Shown here: one piece after another, positions 36,940 to 49,381 of the stretch | Layout of the letters: each line of letters starts with the position of its first letter | How positions within the stretch are numbered: the stretch's first letter is position 1 | Assembly: GCA_027924585.1 (NCBI GenBank) | Contig: BSBM01000232.1 | Coordinates: 28,592,001 to 28,656,000, forward strand | Source of the DNA: Larix kaempferi | Lineage: Eukaryota > Streptophyta > Pinopsida > Pinales > Pinaceae | Length of the DNA: 64,000 bases | Reading direction: 5' to 3' | Position numbers and translations under genes: made by a program | Notes under the pieces: generated by a model | What the model was told of the DNA's origin: nothing | The model's input: only the letters and a program-made list of their open reading frames with translations | Database searches by the model: none

Positions 36940-39063
36940 GCTACTGATTCGGGGTTTGATCTAGCATAAAATAAATCAATAGATATTGATGTGGATGAAC
37001 TCTTGTGCATTGCTGACATTGCATCTTCGCTAGACCCAATTAATATTATAGAGAAGACCTTAAAAAAAATTAATGAGGATATCGTTCGTCTGTTATTCAT
37101 CCAACCGCAAACAAATGAGATTAGAGAAAAGGTTGATGTTTTGGTTAAGAGATCTCAGGCCTTGAAAGTAAGTTGTGGGATATGGAATTATAAGATAAAT
37201 TCATTTAGGATTTTATAATTTGTACTTGTATATGATCATGAACTAAAATATGGTTTGTATTTATAGGATTTTTTGAGTCCACATACTAGTGGTCAGGTGG
37301 GTGTTGGGAGTTGTTGTAGTGATTCCCGTGGAGAGTTGTCACATGAGCATATGAACCCACTTGCATCTCATGTGCCATTTTTTTCGACTGAATAGTTAGC
37401 AACACATTTCTCAACACCCCCGAGGCCATATGTGAGTGCACCCTCTAGTGGCCGATGCACGCCAGATTGTGTAGAACATGAGGTTGCTGCAGAGCCTAGT
37501 ATTGATATTGCTCAAGTAGCATTTCCTGGATCTTCCCATGTCACTAGCATGGGTACGTGATTACATACCACATTTTTGGTGGAAAAATATTTCGTTCCCA
37601 TAAATATAGAGAATATACCAGGTATTTATATAATGTTTAAGTTATTGTTTATAATTTGATTGAAATTTACTTAGAAAACATTCTTTTTCAACTAATGATG
37701 ACATGATCGTCTTGTAGGAAATGTTGTTTTTTATAAACATATAAATGATTTGTCATTGGATATCTTTAGGCCCACCATCCACACAAGGTGGGATAAACAA
37801 ATTAAAAATTTAAAAGATGAGCTCACTAATCGCTTGGTTGTTCTATTCGGTAGTGAGGCCTTCAACCGAGCAGAGGTCCTCAAGAAATTTGGCCAACATA
37901 TGAAGATTGTGAGGGACCAATATAGGGTTTACATAGAAAGGAACCATAGGTATGATCTCCCTCTAATGATTCCAAGAAGGGACTGGAAGGACCCAGTGGA
38001 ATATGGAAAGGAGAGGGCTTTGAGAAAAGAAGGAAATCTACTAATGGGCATAGGAAGGTATGCAATAATTTCACCAATGTATTTATATGTTTACTACTAT
38101 TTATTTTTAGATCAAATTTGAAACATATAATGTATTTCAACCTTTTCATAGGCTGTCAGACACATCAAAGGCCACAAAGGAAAGAAAAAAAAAATTTGTA
38201 CAACACAAGCTTGGGCCTGGTGGTTATTCGAATTTGGTGGCACAAATTGTAAGTACCAATAAAACCAATATTGCATCCAAATAATAAATTGTAAATATTT
38301 TTTGTTTTATTGCACCATAAAGGCTAAATTTATGATGTTATGCAAATTTGCAAGCCGATCAATTCAAAAAAGTGCCCACAGAGGAAGACTTGAAGCTTAG
38401 CTTCTAGCATGGATTTGGAGCCATTGTTGAATGTTGAAAAAACTTGTCTGGGAAAACATAGTCTTTCGGTGATCCATCTTGCGTGCAGGTACATAAAATC
38501 AATGAGGTTTATTTAACATTGATTACTTGTGCAATTTATTCGTTATAAATTTTGGCCATAATATATTGAGTTTGTTTTGAGAAGGAAATCAATGATGCAC
38601 TTAATGTCGAGGATGGAGAACAACCCATTGAAGGTCACACTTCAAATCTTGGTAATGAATGTATTCATATACTATAGTTTAAAATATTGCATTGCAAATG
38701 GTGTATTGATTTTACTTTTTCATGTTTCAACTATAGAGCATGACAGTAGAGGGTCATCCTATACAAGATGAGCTTAGACATGAAGATGAAATACATGATG
38801 TGGCCCCATCAGGTAAACAACACCTCTCTAATGTTTTTTTATTAATGAAATACTTGTCATTATAATAACAAAATATATCAATGTAACATTTTTACATTAT
38901 TGTAGCAAATCCCAACCCCTTGCAGTAATGTCCACGTCATGAGTACAATAATAGGCAGATAGTACAACAAGTTGTAGATGCTACAAGAGTTGAACAAGTA
39001 GTTGCAGAAGATGAGTTGATTGTTGATTTTGTCAAAAGAAAAAAACCCGAAATAAGTGACTGA
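36940..39063 (+). pseudogene. Transposase_24-like (CACTA accessory protein) region
   Basis: Exon 36940-37167 encodes an amphipathic helical stretch (CIADIASSLDPINIIEKTLK, then NEIREKVDVLVKRSQALK). Exon 37267-37552 is Ser/Pro-rich. Exon 37718-38057 has the family-like core FGQHMKIVRDQYRVYIERN, then LPLMIPRRDWKDPVEY. Exon 38152-38248 has KFVQHKLGPGGYSNLVAQ, matching the H-x-x-G-x-x-x(Y/F) segment. Smaller pieces follow near 38325-38480, 38583-38650, 38736-38812 and 38906-39063, the last ending KRKKPEISD. Known relatives act with TNP2 transposases and bind subterminal repeats. No CACTA termini were found around this copy. Confidence 0.65.
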
Positions 39064-39400
39064 AAAAACATTATGAAAACTTATTTTTGATAATATAATG
39101 TCATGCATTATTTTTTTCCTAATGAATGAATAAGAGAATTAATGAATGTTATATTTTAATGAATGAATGCTAAATGTTTCTTTATGACGAAATCCACATG
39201 TTTGTACATAAATTTAATTATTTTCAAGTACATGCATTGGATATGGGGAATTGAGAGTGATGTGGGGGGGGGCGAGGGGCAATAAGAGCTTCCACATTCA
39301 CGTGGATGGTCCTGTTTAGTAGAGAATATTAAATTATTCTAGAAGCAAAGAGGATCTCAATGATGTATTTATTCTTATGTATTATAGACTCTTGTGAATT
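39064..39400 (+). repeat. 3' flank with the block shared with 22168-22300
   Basis: After the gene end, 39232-39370 repeats the block described at 22168. This ties the SET/Transposase_24 locus to the same CACTA family as the 11.2-22.4 kb element. CACTACAAATTCC at 39479 resembles a terminal repeat but has no partner. Confidence 0.6.
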
Positions 39401-40479
39401 TTGAAATACATGTCTATTTCTTAAAATATTTATCACGAAAAAATCATTTCATGGTTATTTGATTTCTACAACACTTTGCACTACAAATTCCAATTGATCA
39501 GTAGCCTATGTGGAGAGGCTACATCAATTGTACTCAAAGGTACATAATACTCATGAATTTGTCTTTTTTTATGTCGTCTGAGTTATTTACATTTCATGTT
39601 CTATCTACCTTTTGTATCTACATACATGACGAGATACATAGTATAGATTTATTCACTATGTGAAACTATATGGATCCTGCAATCCTAAAAAACCATTACA
39701 TAAACCAATTGAGATGTGACACATAGAAGTTGATACTACTTCCTAGTTAGAGATCCAAGTGTAGTAGGTATCCATAAATGCACAATACTTCCATCTATTA
39801 GAAAATGAAACCAAAATTTCAAGCCATGAACTATAACACCCACGTATGCAATGAATATATAGCCTTCCTCAATTTCATACGTCTCATTTTCCTTGTTCTT
39901 TGTGAAGTGAATTATGTGATAGACAAGAGAAGCCACAAGTGGCTTTGATAAATAATATTAAAATAAGACCATTTGGTGGAGTAGAGTTAACCACATATTT
40001 ATTCCATTTTTACCAAACTAGTTTTACATTTATGTAGGTTTTTGGTGTGTTCATGTGCCACCTCATCACTGAAAATATCATCTTAACATTCAATATTTTT
40101 ACATTGTTACATATTTTCACATACCAAAGGGATCCATCACTAGTTTTTTCTACGGAATTGAAAAATTCCTTACTTCCCATGTTGCATTTTCTTTGCAACC
40201 CATAGCAAATCATATTCAACCAATAATTATTATTCTTACCTCCTAATCTCGTTTCTAGGAATACTGATAAATGTTCAGACCCACCTACCTTCATGATAAA
40301 TGTTATATAACAATATGGAGCTACTATGAGATCATCCTTGACCATAAGCTAGTCCAATCTCTTTGGAATGTCACTAGAACCTACCTTATGATTTCTCTAG
40401 GTGCTCAAGGCATAAATAGGTTCAATATAAACAATATGGTTGGATTGAAATATCTAGGATAAGAACTCGACCGAGGAGT
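39401..40479. other. No gene recognised
   Basis: Minus-strand frames at 39736-39936 and 40010-40345 (66 and 111 codons) lack known domains. The latter is long for this base composition and may be an old coding remnant. Confidence 0.35.
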
Positions 40480-40960
40480 CTCTTCTACAAATATCCCTCC
40501 ATATCTCATGGTGAGAAAGGATCAAATTTGTATCTCCTCCTAAAACCAAATTTGGGATATCCAAGACCCTTTCCCCCACCAACTCCTCCTAAAATGCTTT
40601 TTACGTTTGAAGAAATCCAATAAATATTTAGGAAATACAATTCTTTTGATTTTGGTGAGACTTGAATGGCATAGTTTAGATAAGCTACTTTCTTAAAACA
40701 AAAAGATGAGCTCCATCAAAATACTAGGCCACATGAATGACTATTGAACTTAGGTCTCTAAACTCCCAAAACAAATTTGAACAATGTGAAATGCATACCT
40801 TTTCCTTGATCATAGTTTCTTGTAAAAATATCAAGTACAATTTTGATTTAAGCAAATTCATCCTCAAGGGTGGTATTTTGTAGGCATCCTCTACCTTTAA
40901 ATATTGAAGGACAGAAACTTGATTTATTTTCCCTTCTATGGGATTTGGATTCACTAAGAG
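40480..40960 (-). pseudogene. LINE endonuclease fragment
   Basis: Reading leftwards from 40954, LLKSKLYLIFLQET fits the L-x-P-D-I-x-x-L-Q-E-T motif of APE-type endonucleases of plant LINEs. Further on, IPNLVLGGDTNLILSHHE fits the G-G-D-(F)-N-x-I-L motif. Several stops and no following reverse transcriptase. LINE endonucleases nick target DNA to prime reverse transcription. This is a dead fragment. Confidence 0.6.
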
Positions 40961-41499
40961 CCCCTTTTATAATTTCTTGTCTATCACTCTTTGTAATATT
41001 TTACCTTGGATTCATGTAAATAGACTAATGTCATGTGTCCTCCTAAGAAAGATCAAGGTATCCTATATTATGAAACACATTTGTAATTAGGAGGATAAAT
41101 TAGAGTAGAGTCATTTGAAGCTATAAATATAAAAGTAATCGTTCAATTTAGTGAAAAAGGTTAATTAAATGATAGGAGTTCCAAGGAAGAGGAGAAATCT
41201 AAAATAACACAAACCAAAAGAACTAACCACATGTTTATCCAAAAAACTAATCCTCGACCTCAAATCACTATATAAATTCTCCTAGTGCTAATTTAAGGAA
41301 CATGTCTACAACCCTATACAACTTTTTATGGCTAAGATTATATGGAAATTTAATTATAATTCTAAATCCAATGAGGATACTCTTCCTAAACAACCAAATA
41401 ATGACACCAATCAATAAGACTGATCTCGCCTAGCATTAGAAATAGGAGGCCCTTAATGTCCCATACTATAATGACTAGATTGAGTAGCCTTGATACCTT

Positions 41500-41760
41500 G
41501 ATAGACTATTTTGAACAATGTGAAATGCATACCTTTTCCTCAATCATAGTTTCTTGTAAAAAAATCATGTGGCCCAATAGTTTAGATAAGATACTTTCTT
41601 AAAACAAAAAGGTGAGCTCCATCAAACTATTAGGCCACATGAATGACTATTAAACTTAGGGATTTAAAATCCCAAAACAGTTTTGAATAATGTGAAATGC
41701 ATACCTTTTCCTTGATCATAGTTTCTTGTAAAAACATAGATTCGTCTAAGGTATATTCTT
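41500..41760 (-). pseudogene. Duplicated LINE endonuclease pieces
   Basis: Two further copies of the segment encoding FLQETMIKEKVCISH. One is short (about 41511-41563) and one longer (about 41574-41738, continuing to LSLIVIHVA), both roughly 90 percent like 40672-40842 by eye. They probably come from local duplication after insertion. Confidence 0.65.
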
Positions 41761-43200
41761 GGAGCAATGTATGACCGGAACTTACAAAAGAAGTCTCGCA
41801 CTGTTAAGCTCTAATAAATGAAAAAAGGAACTATTGGGACAATAGATTTACCTAAATATTTCTAACCATGTATGATTAATTAATAAGTTTTATTGCTAGC
41901 TTATTTACACTAAAATAGAAATAAAGTTAGTTTTCTGAATAATTTATACGGTATATTATATGAAACCATATATATATATATATATATATGACATCATCAA
42001 GTGGCTTAGATAGAAATTTTTCGATGGTCTTCTTATCTTCCTACAGTGATGGCAAGCATTATGAATAAATTGTGATGCCCTTACATGAATGTATGCAGTT
42101 ATGAACGTATGACAAACTTGAAACATGCTTCCAGCACCTCATATAACTTTGTCATTAATAGGCATACTCTCACTTGTTTCCAATAGACGCAAGAGTGTAA
42201 AGTGATTGCCATGTAAATACTTGTTTCCTATAGGATCGACAATGGATAAGCAAGTTGTGTTTTGAAATTTACTTCTCACTAGAATAATTCATTCCCCACA
42301 AGATTTTATCTACATGAGAATGAATTTCTTAATCATGGTAGCATTTAGGGATTTACCAGATTAATTGTTCAAACATTATGGGAAACCATCAATACCTCTG
42401 TAGTTTCTTTGTGATATTGTAAAACACAAACATTTTTTTTGTGACATCAAAACTATGCATTCAAAGAAACAAATTCACATAGTACTCCATTAGTTCAACT
42501 TTGTATAATCAACAAATATTTATTATCAAACCATGCCAAACTCTACAGTGAAATATTTTCATCCCAATAATAACGATGAATCTTGTTTCCCTTGGATAGA
42601 GAAACTTGTGTTTCTCAGCCTAGTACAGTTGCTTATACCTTTCTCAAAAGCCTAATAACCAACTAAATTGTAAAAAATGGACAAACAATTGACTTCATTC
42701 AAGAACAAAAACAATACTTGTGTTCAACAACCAGTTTAGGTCAATTTATGGTGCAGACTTGTCCTCAATCATGGAAAGCAACTTAAAACGAACTTTAAAT
42801 GGACAATGCTTGGGAATACCCTTCTAAAGGTAATATGAAATAAAGTTTAAGCCTGTAAGCCTTCCATTCATTCCTAGGTGCATGTCACTAAAATTTATGT
42901 CATGAATTGTATCTTCAAGGAACCACAATGTTTTCTAGCATGTCTGGTGTGCAATGTATAATGCACTAAGTAGAGATTGCAATAAGTTATGACTCACTTC
43001 ATATTTTGAGATCAATCTTCCATGTCCCCTGAACACTTTGTTTTGTAATAATATGCCGCATTATCAATTTGGTCACTTTCAATGCCAAGGCATTTCTAAG
43101 TCTTATTGCTTGTAGAAAAATATCTTTGGGGTCTGTATTTCTAAAATCTACCATTCGCACTGTTTTGCACCCTACATATTAGATCAGCAAAGTGCATCAA
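41761..43200 (-). pseudogene. Unidentified minus-strand coding remnant, apparently spliced
   Basis: Several minus-strand stretches are far more open than chance at this AT content. About 43158-42990 gives an open segment with CKTVRMVDFRNTDPKDIFLQ, then LRNALALKVTKLIMRHIIT, after an acceptor ending TATGTAG. About 42950-42850 gives FLEDTIHDINFSDMHLGMNG. About 42230-42040 gives HFTLLRLLETSESMPINDK, then FQVCHTFITAYIHVRASQ. I do not recognise the family. It looks like a helical cellular protein rather than a transposon protein. Stops and likely missing exons mark it as a relic. Confidence 0.4.
41968..41989. repeat. (AT)11 microsatellite
   Basis: Uninterrupted AT dinucleotides. Confidence 0.95.
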
Positions 43201-44000
43201 AGAAGCAATATACATGAGAAACCTAGATACTTCTTGTTACAATGTAATATAGGACAAACAATTTCACTTTAATAGGAATATACCAAATAAGCTCCTTTGG
43301 GACAGACTAAATAAATAAGCAAGGAGAATAAAAATAGCAAAGCTCACTGTAATATCCTCTCAAATGTGGATGCTTCCCATGCATCATTTTAGTGACCACC
43401 TCCACCTGAGGATTGTTATTGGTGAACATGGGTAGATGAGTCTGGATGAAATTTCTGCATTTCATACAATGTAAAAGAGTTTTAAGCTAAGAATTAATCT
43501 TATCAATATTTATAAGCCACATGAACTACGGTTGTGTTTCCATCCCTTCAACAAGTGGACCCTGCTCTATGACCTTTGAATGATTCATACTAGTATATAA
43601 AAAATAAAAATCACACTTGGTTACATCATGAAATGCTGCATTAGCAAGACAAATTGCTGAAACAAATTAACATTAGGTCACATCAACAAGAAAAAATAAT
43701 AACTAGAGACTTTCAAGGGACATCTCACATCTTTTCTAGAGTTTCAAGTTGAACACACTATAAATTTGCTAATTCATGGTAAATATTTGGATAATATTAT
43801 TGTTTAAGCAGCACACGGGATGAGAATTTGCATCATGTTCTTATTATCCTATAACTACTACATAAGCATAAGTTGTATTTCACAAAAGATGATTTTTTTT
43901 GCATGGACCTCTATGAAGTACCTTGGGTTTTTCATTAATCAAGAAGGTATCCTCTCTAATTGATAGTATCAAAATTATTGAGGAATCTCCTTGTGGGTTT
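43201..44000. other. No gene recognised
   Basis: AT-rich. No frame of 60 codons or more and no repeat of note. Confidence 0.4.
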
Positions 44001-44005
44001 TTAAA

Positions 44006-44545
44006 AATGGCCTTTCTTTAAAGTTTTCTAATACCCCATCATCTCTATTGCTTCATAATTTTCTGATTTTCCTACTTATAGGAGCAAGTGTAGAGTCTAA
44101 CTCATGTATTTTTATAACAAATGGAGTGATAATATATGTTGCAGAAACATATTTTTCTTATAACATAAATGGTGCCTTTGTCTGTAAACATGGGCCATCA
44201 TCTACATATTTTCATGGAATATTTCCATCCCATATGGATAAATACTAGATAAGAATATTACATTTTGTTTTTAGGAATGGCCTTTCTTTAAATTTTTCTA
44301 ATACCCCATCATCTCTATTGTTTCATTATTTTCTGATTTTCCTACTTATAGGAGCAAGTGTAGAGTCTAACTCGTGTATTTTTATAACAAATATAGTGAT
44401 AATATATGTTGCAGAAACAACTTTTTCTTCTAACACAAATGGTTCATTTGTCTGTAAACATGGGCCATCATCTTCAACTTTTCATGGAATCTTTCCATCC
44501 CATATGGATAACTACTGGATAAGAATATTACATTTTGTTAACCAG
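44006..44545 (+). repeat. 270-bp tandem duplication with a shared reading frame
   Basis: GGAATGGCC/AAAATGGCC TTTCTTTAAA starts units at about 44006 and 44276. About 94 percent alike by eye. In both the same frame stays open (43991-44248 and 44318-44599), with LIFLLIGASVESNSCIFITN and VCKHGPSS in common. No known domain. An intron-like GTTGCAG sits inside. It could be an exon of an unknown gene or a chance frame in a recent duplication. Confidence 0.75.
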
Positions 44546-45576
44546 TTCTATATTATTGAATGTTGTTGTGGAGAGATGGAATTTAAACTAATTTATTAAA
44601 AATTATTACATATATGGTGAGGTCCCTCCATGTCTATGATGTTGAATACCTTTCAAGTCTGTGATGTGATTGATATGTATGGTCTAAGCTTGTGCTTTAT
44701 GCGGTATGGAACTCCTCTAAAGCATATGATTATTTTAGTTTTCTAACAGATTCAAATTCAACAAAAAGATACTAGAGTTCAAGTAACTTATAGCTACCAA
44801 GTATGACACATGTAAGAGCTCCTCATAGATCCAATAAAGCATTTCAACCTTAAAATTTCATTTCTGCCAAACCAGGTTAACTAACAAGAACTCAACTGGA
44901 TTGCATTGAAATGAATATCAGTACATTCAATCATCAAATATGCCAAATGTCACCATGTCCCTTTGTCATGTGTCACCTACTTAAAATAACAGTCACCTCC
45001 ACAAATATATCTGAAGAAAATTAAAGTTCACCACCAGGACCAAATCTAGACAAAACCACTAACATATCACATGCATGCTCAACCAACATAATGCCTACTA
45101 AAAAAACAATAAATTTTCCATCTCCTTAGCAAATATTCAACAAGATCGAGATATTGTGGGTATTAAAGGTCCTTTTTTTTATCTATGATATTATTGGTAA
45201 TGTGAGTAATTTTATGATTTCAAGTTTGGTACCACTTAAAAGGGTGTGAAAAAACTAGAAAACAATCTCTTTATTTCTCTATTGGTAAATTGAAGGGAAT
45301 CGTGATGCTTAGGATATAACATCCCAACCAATATAGATATTTGAGCCTCCAATAGGTCAAATTGGTCTCACCAAATTACATAGGGAAAAGTTTGGCTAAG
45401 AAAGGATTGTTTCTTTAAAAGGACTTGTAGAATCAAGAGACCTGACATTAGCACACATGGAGGACTCTAAATTAGATTCTAAATTGTGCTCAAAATATTA
45501 CTAATTCTAACAAAACTATTTTAGAGGGTCTTTGTTGCATGATTATAGAGAATTGTTGATATAAAATGTAGATACA
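44546..45576. other. No gene recognised
   Basis: AT-rich and without long frames. Nothing else seen. Confidence 0.4.
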
Positions 45577-46140
45577 TTGGAAAGACCCAATTTGGAGGGA
45601 ATTAGATGGAAAAGTGAAAAGGCTATTTACATTTATCAAATGAAAGATCTTTATGAATTGATTAGGCACTCTTACAACATTGGAATTTGCTTAAATAAAA
45701 TATGGGTATTTGGAGATCCAATTATGCAATGGTTGAGATATCAACTATTTAGAAGGTTCGTGGCTCTTTCAAAAATAAAGTTTGGGGGTGGATTTTTCCT
45801 CAACAAGTTTTGGTTGATAAGCATACTTCACAAAGTTGGAATTTCTAAATTGACATGTGTGTTGTGTGGTTAGGATGATACAATTCATCATGTTTTCTAG
45901 AAATGTTAGACTGGAAGAGATTTTTGGGCATGGTTTCAAGTTGAATTCCACTCCTTTTGTTTCACCTTTCTCTTATGGAAGGGGCCCCTTCTAGGAGACA
46001 CCTGGGTGGCTTGAGATAATTCAAGAAAATTTCTTTGGCACACAATTCAATCAGTTGCAATATAATTTTTGTGGAAGGATCGATGGAAGCTATGTTCAAT
46101 GAGGATAATCACCCCCTCACTCCAAACATAGTCAATGACC
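45577..46140 (+). pseudogene. LINE C-terminal (zf-RVT-like) remnant
   Basis: A 98-codon frame ends ISKLTCVLCG and continues, past a stop, to a DDTIHHVF.KC stretch and DFWAWF. This fits the C-x-x-C...(E)-x-x-x-H-x-(F)-x-x-C...W pattern of the zf-RVT domain that follows the reverse transcriptase in plant LINEs. FLWKDRWKLC near 46060 fits the tail of such proteins. Stops interrupt it. Confidence 0.5.
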
Positions 46141-46539
46141 TGAGGAATGGGAAATAATAGAGGAAGATTGGACTACGGAAAGTAAGAAGTTAAGAATACA
46201 ACTAAGGGAACTAGGGGAATGTTACATGAGCAAGAAAATGAAGGATGCACACCAAGAATAAAACAACAATACTGCGTGGACTAGTTCAATTCATGGGGAA
46301 ATTAGAAGTCAATATTATTTTAAGCTTGTAACCATAACAAGAAAGGACAATAACTCTCAGACTAAAATGTGGAAGAGGAATATGGGAACAACTAATATAA
46401 GGATTTGATGAGAGAATAGAATGAAATAATCTACTTTAGGGCCTACAAACTAGCCTCTCAAAAGGGCCCTAATTTTCCCTATTCACTGGTCTAATCAACA
46501 TTTATATATATATATATATTTTAAATATCCTCCATAGTC
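46141..46539. other. No gene recognised; (TA) run
   Basis: Short purine-rich anonymous stretch and a (TA)n run at about 46503-46520. Confidence 0.5.
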
Positions 46540-47060
46540 GTCAAATTTCCGATGATGCTAAACAGTGCTTCGAAGGCTCTACTATACCTCCGATGGTAGA
46601 AGTGGTCAGCCATCCGACGTGGTCGAATGGATATTGGTGCTAGATTATAACCTATATGTGTCATATTTTTTACGTCCATTTGTGCCTGCTCTGTTGGATT
46701 TTCGACAATTGGATATTCAATTGGTAAAATTGCTACATAGGTTATTTGACATCCAGGATGTTGGATATTCAATGTCCTTTTTGTTGTATAATGGCAGATC
46801 AATTGGTAAAATTACTACGTAGGTTATTCGATGTCTAGGTAGTCTTCTATTCGACATATTTAATGTCATATATTTGACAGCTGGAAAACTAAATTGGTAA
46901 AAATATTGTGTAGGTTATACAACGAAAGGATATCGGATATCCGACAGATAGTTGTGGCTGTCGAATATCCGAAATTTTTTTACGAACGTTTAAAAACATA
47001 TCTTTGTCAGATTTTAGATAGAATGTTGTCAAATTTCAAACAAATATGCCATCATATTTT
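46540..47060. repeat. Second cluster of GTCGAATATCCGAC-like motifs
   Basis: Variants include TCCGACGTGGTC, TTCGACAATTGGATATTC, ATCGGATATCCGACAG and GTCGAATATCCGAA. The motif matches the cluster at 12740-12965. The adjoining TTTGGGTTTAAAT is the reverse complement of the text beside the first cluster (TTTGAACCCAAAATCTGAC). Likely the subterminal part of a related CACTA element in opposite orientation. Confidence 0.6.
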
Positions 47061-47069
47061 GGGTTTAAA

Positions 47070-47198
47070 TATTCCCATGTCATCATGATCATCATGATCA
47101 TCATTGTGATGATGAAAAAGAAATCCAACTACATAATCACATGAATTTGGTGAATGATATTTTTCTTCTGAGTGGGAATTCAAGCACCATTAGCATGT
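47070..47198 (+). repeat. CATC-rich stretch, left part
   Basis: CATCATGATCATC repeats and the phrase GAGTGGGAATTCAAGCACCATTAGCATGT. The LTR element at 47199 cut this sequence. It continues at 54756 and a sister phrase is at 55376 (GAGTGGGAATGCAAGCACC). Confidence 0.75.
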
Positions 47199-49381
47199 TG
47201 TAATATCCTGGGCAAGATCTGACCCAGATATTAACTCCACTTCAAAAACTTTTATAACTTTTACTAGTAAAATTTTCTATCAAATCCTTCGAACTGGGCA
47301 AGAGCTAAGTGAGGGGTACTGAGGTAAGGATTGAGGATGGTGGGATGAATATTTAACTCTGGAAAATGTATGAGGTTAGGTGTAGCAGCAGGTCAAGGAG
47401 GTCATATCAGATTTGTCTTATGCACAAGGTACCAGTACCATTCCCTTTTCAACATAGAAAAAGTCTATGTCTACTTCGAGGCTCCCTGGGTAGCTGGCAT
47501 ATGCATACTGGACAAGGGGGGGAGATTCTGGAAGTTGATGATAGAGTTTAAATCAGTCAAATGATGTATGGTTATGTTTAGAAATATATTTTTGCAGACT
47601 TGTGAAAGTTTGGGAAGAACTGGGGTTTATGGGCTCTCCCGGGATTGCTGAGCTAGTAATTTTCTTATCTTTACAAAACAAGGCTAAAAGAATTTAAATT
47701 CTGGTTTTTTGGACTGATTTGTTTAATTTATCATGTTATTAACCTATTTAAAAAGACGGGAGGTCAAATGGATGCATAGATTACATTTTACAAAGAAATC
47801 AGTGAAACTAATCTAGAAAAACCTTTCAATGAGCTAGTCTTGGATTTTGATTGAATAAATGGATTTACTTAATTAAAATATCTGTTCATAAATATTTTTC
47901 AGATCTGATATAATCCTATGAACAGTAATATAGAACATTTATCATAACAGAACCCTCATTTTTATTCCAGTGTCTTTCTCTTCAAACAAATTTCCTTACA
48001 TGCTAGAAATTGCAGTACATTTGATAGAGAATATGAAAAGAGAAGAGATTTGTTACAGGGGATCTGTTCTGAAGTACTGATCATGCTCTCTGAATATCAG
48101 TGGTCTGATTTGGCTGTAGCCACTGCTGCAAAACTCTATTAATGCACCCTCCTTCAACTGGTTAACTCCACCAGTGAAAACACCTCTAGATTTGGTTGTA
48201 CGAGCTAGAGAAGTGAGAGATGAATAGGAGATTAGATCTGAACTCGACCTATGGACATGGAAGCCACTAATATCTGCTGATAAGAAATCCTGGAGCTCAC
48301 CAAAGGTATTGGGCATACTCCTCCATGAATATCTTCTTCTGCTAAAGAACCTCCACTAAAACTAGCTACAATTCTTCTCCAAAGGCAGCCTCCTCCTCAA
48401 TATGATATTAAGACTTCATCGATAAACCGTACTGAATATTAATGGCTGTAATATAACTTGCTGGACCTGCATAACACTCTTAGATAACTCACAAAATCTT
48501 GGGGCACATCACCCAAGAGAAAAGGTTGAGGCACAACACTCAACAACTAAGAAGCTCAAAGCTCTCATTCACAAATTCTAAATGATCAAAAGTTGTCAAA
48601 TGGAGTTGGTTGGATTCTCTTATAAACTTCATGATGACCTATCGAGCAATTTCTTGGCTTGGTGACCTGTGAGAGTAGGTTACCCACTTTCCAATTCTAA
48701 TCCAAAGCCATGAGGGCGCCTTTCTTGAGGAAAATAGCAACTTCTGAGCTTTCAAAAATTTCTTTCCTTCACCTCCTTCACTGAATTTGGGAAAGTGTGC
48801 TTTAGGTAGCTTTTCTGGTTGTTGCTATTTTCTTTCTGAAAGATTTTCTGAATCTTTCCACTTTCTTTACTTTCCTCTTTCCTGCTTTTGTCTAATTTTT
48901 CTAGCTTTTGTCAGTTTTCTTTCTGGGTTCATCTTGCCAACTTGTCTCCACTAGATTCCTTAGCTTTTCTGAGACTTTACCACTTATGCAAGTTTGGCTC
49001 ACTTAACAATTTGAATTTCCCAGCCAAGTCATCAACCACTTGGCACATTTATTAGCAATAAACATTTAAATGAAAATAATACAACTCGGAAATAATTTAA
49101 CTTAACAATTAATTAATTATCCAGTAATTAATTAATTGTTATGGTGTAATGCCTCAAAATTTCCCCAATTAATTAATTTCTCAATTAGTCAATCACTTAG
49201 ACTTAGTCATGGGGTTAATAACTGCATGGGGGGCCCTCCTTGTCCATTTAATTCCCAAATACAACCTTAGGCATTTTCCATAAGTTAGTTTCCATACTTG
49301 CTCATTAATTAAATAATTATTGCCTAGGTGACTTAGGCCAAAATTACCCCATGGACCACGGAAAAATATGGGGACATGATA
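47199..49381 (-). repeat. 3' LTR of the 7.5-kb element
   Basis: 2183 bp. On the plus strand it runs TGTAATATCCTGGGC...GGGGACATGATA. The minus-strand start is TATCATGTCC where the partner has TGTCATGTCC, a G-to-A change in the conserved TG. Confidence 0.92.

Larger units (their letters stand above)
35018..39063 (+). pseudogene. SET domain + mini-exon array + Transposase_24-like gene, decayed
   Basis: One multi-exon gene can be modelled. Part 1 (35018-35833) is one reading frame: a Ser/Arg-rich N-terminus (about 35084-35215), then a SET-like domain, broken by TGA at 35324 and 35504. Part 2 is six 60/63-nt mini-exons (35905-36827). Part 3 is exons 36940-37167, 37267-37552, 37718-38057 and 38152-38248, then shorter pieces to the TGA ending at 39063. 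Splice signals and phases agree: ATG G joins GA AAT across 37552/37718, and AG joins G across 38057/38152. Part 3 resembles the Transposase_24 family of CACTA accessory proteins. SET proteins methylate lysines, usually on histones. Stops at 35965, 36089, 36263, 36967 and about 37393 show it is inactive. The join between part 1 and the mini-exons is inferred. Confidence 0.7.
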
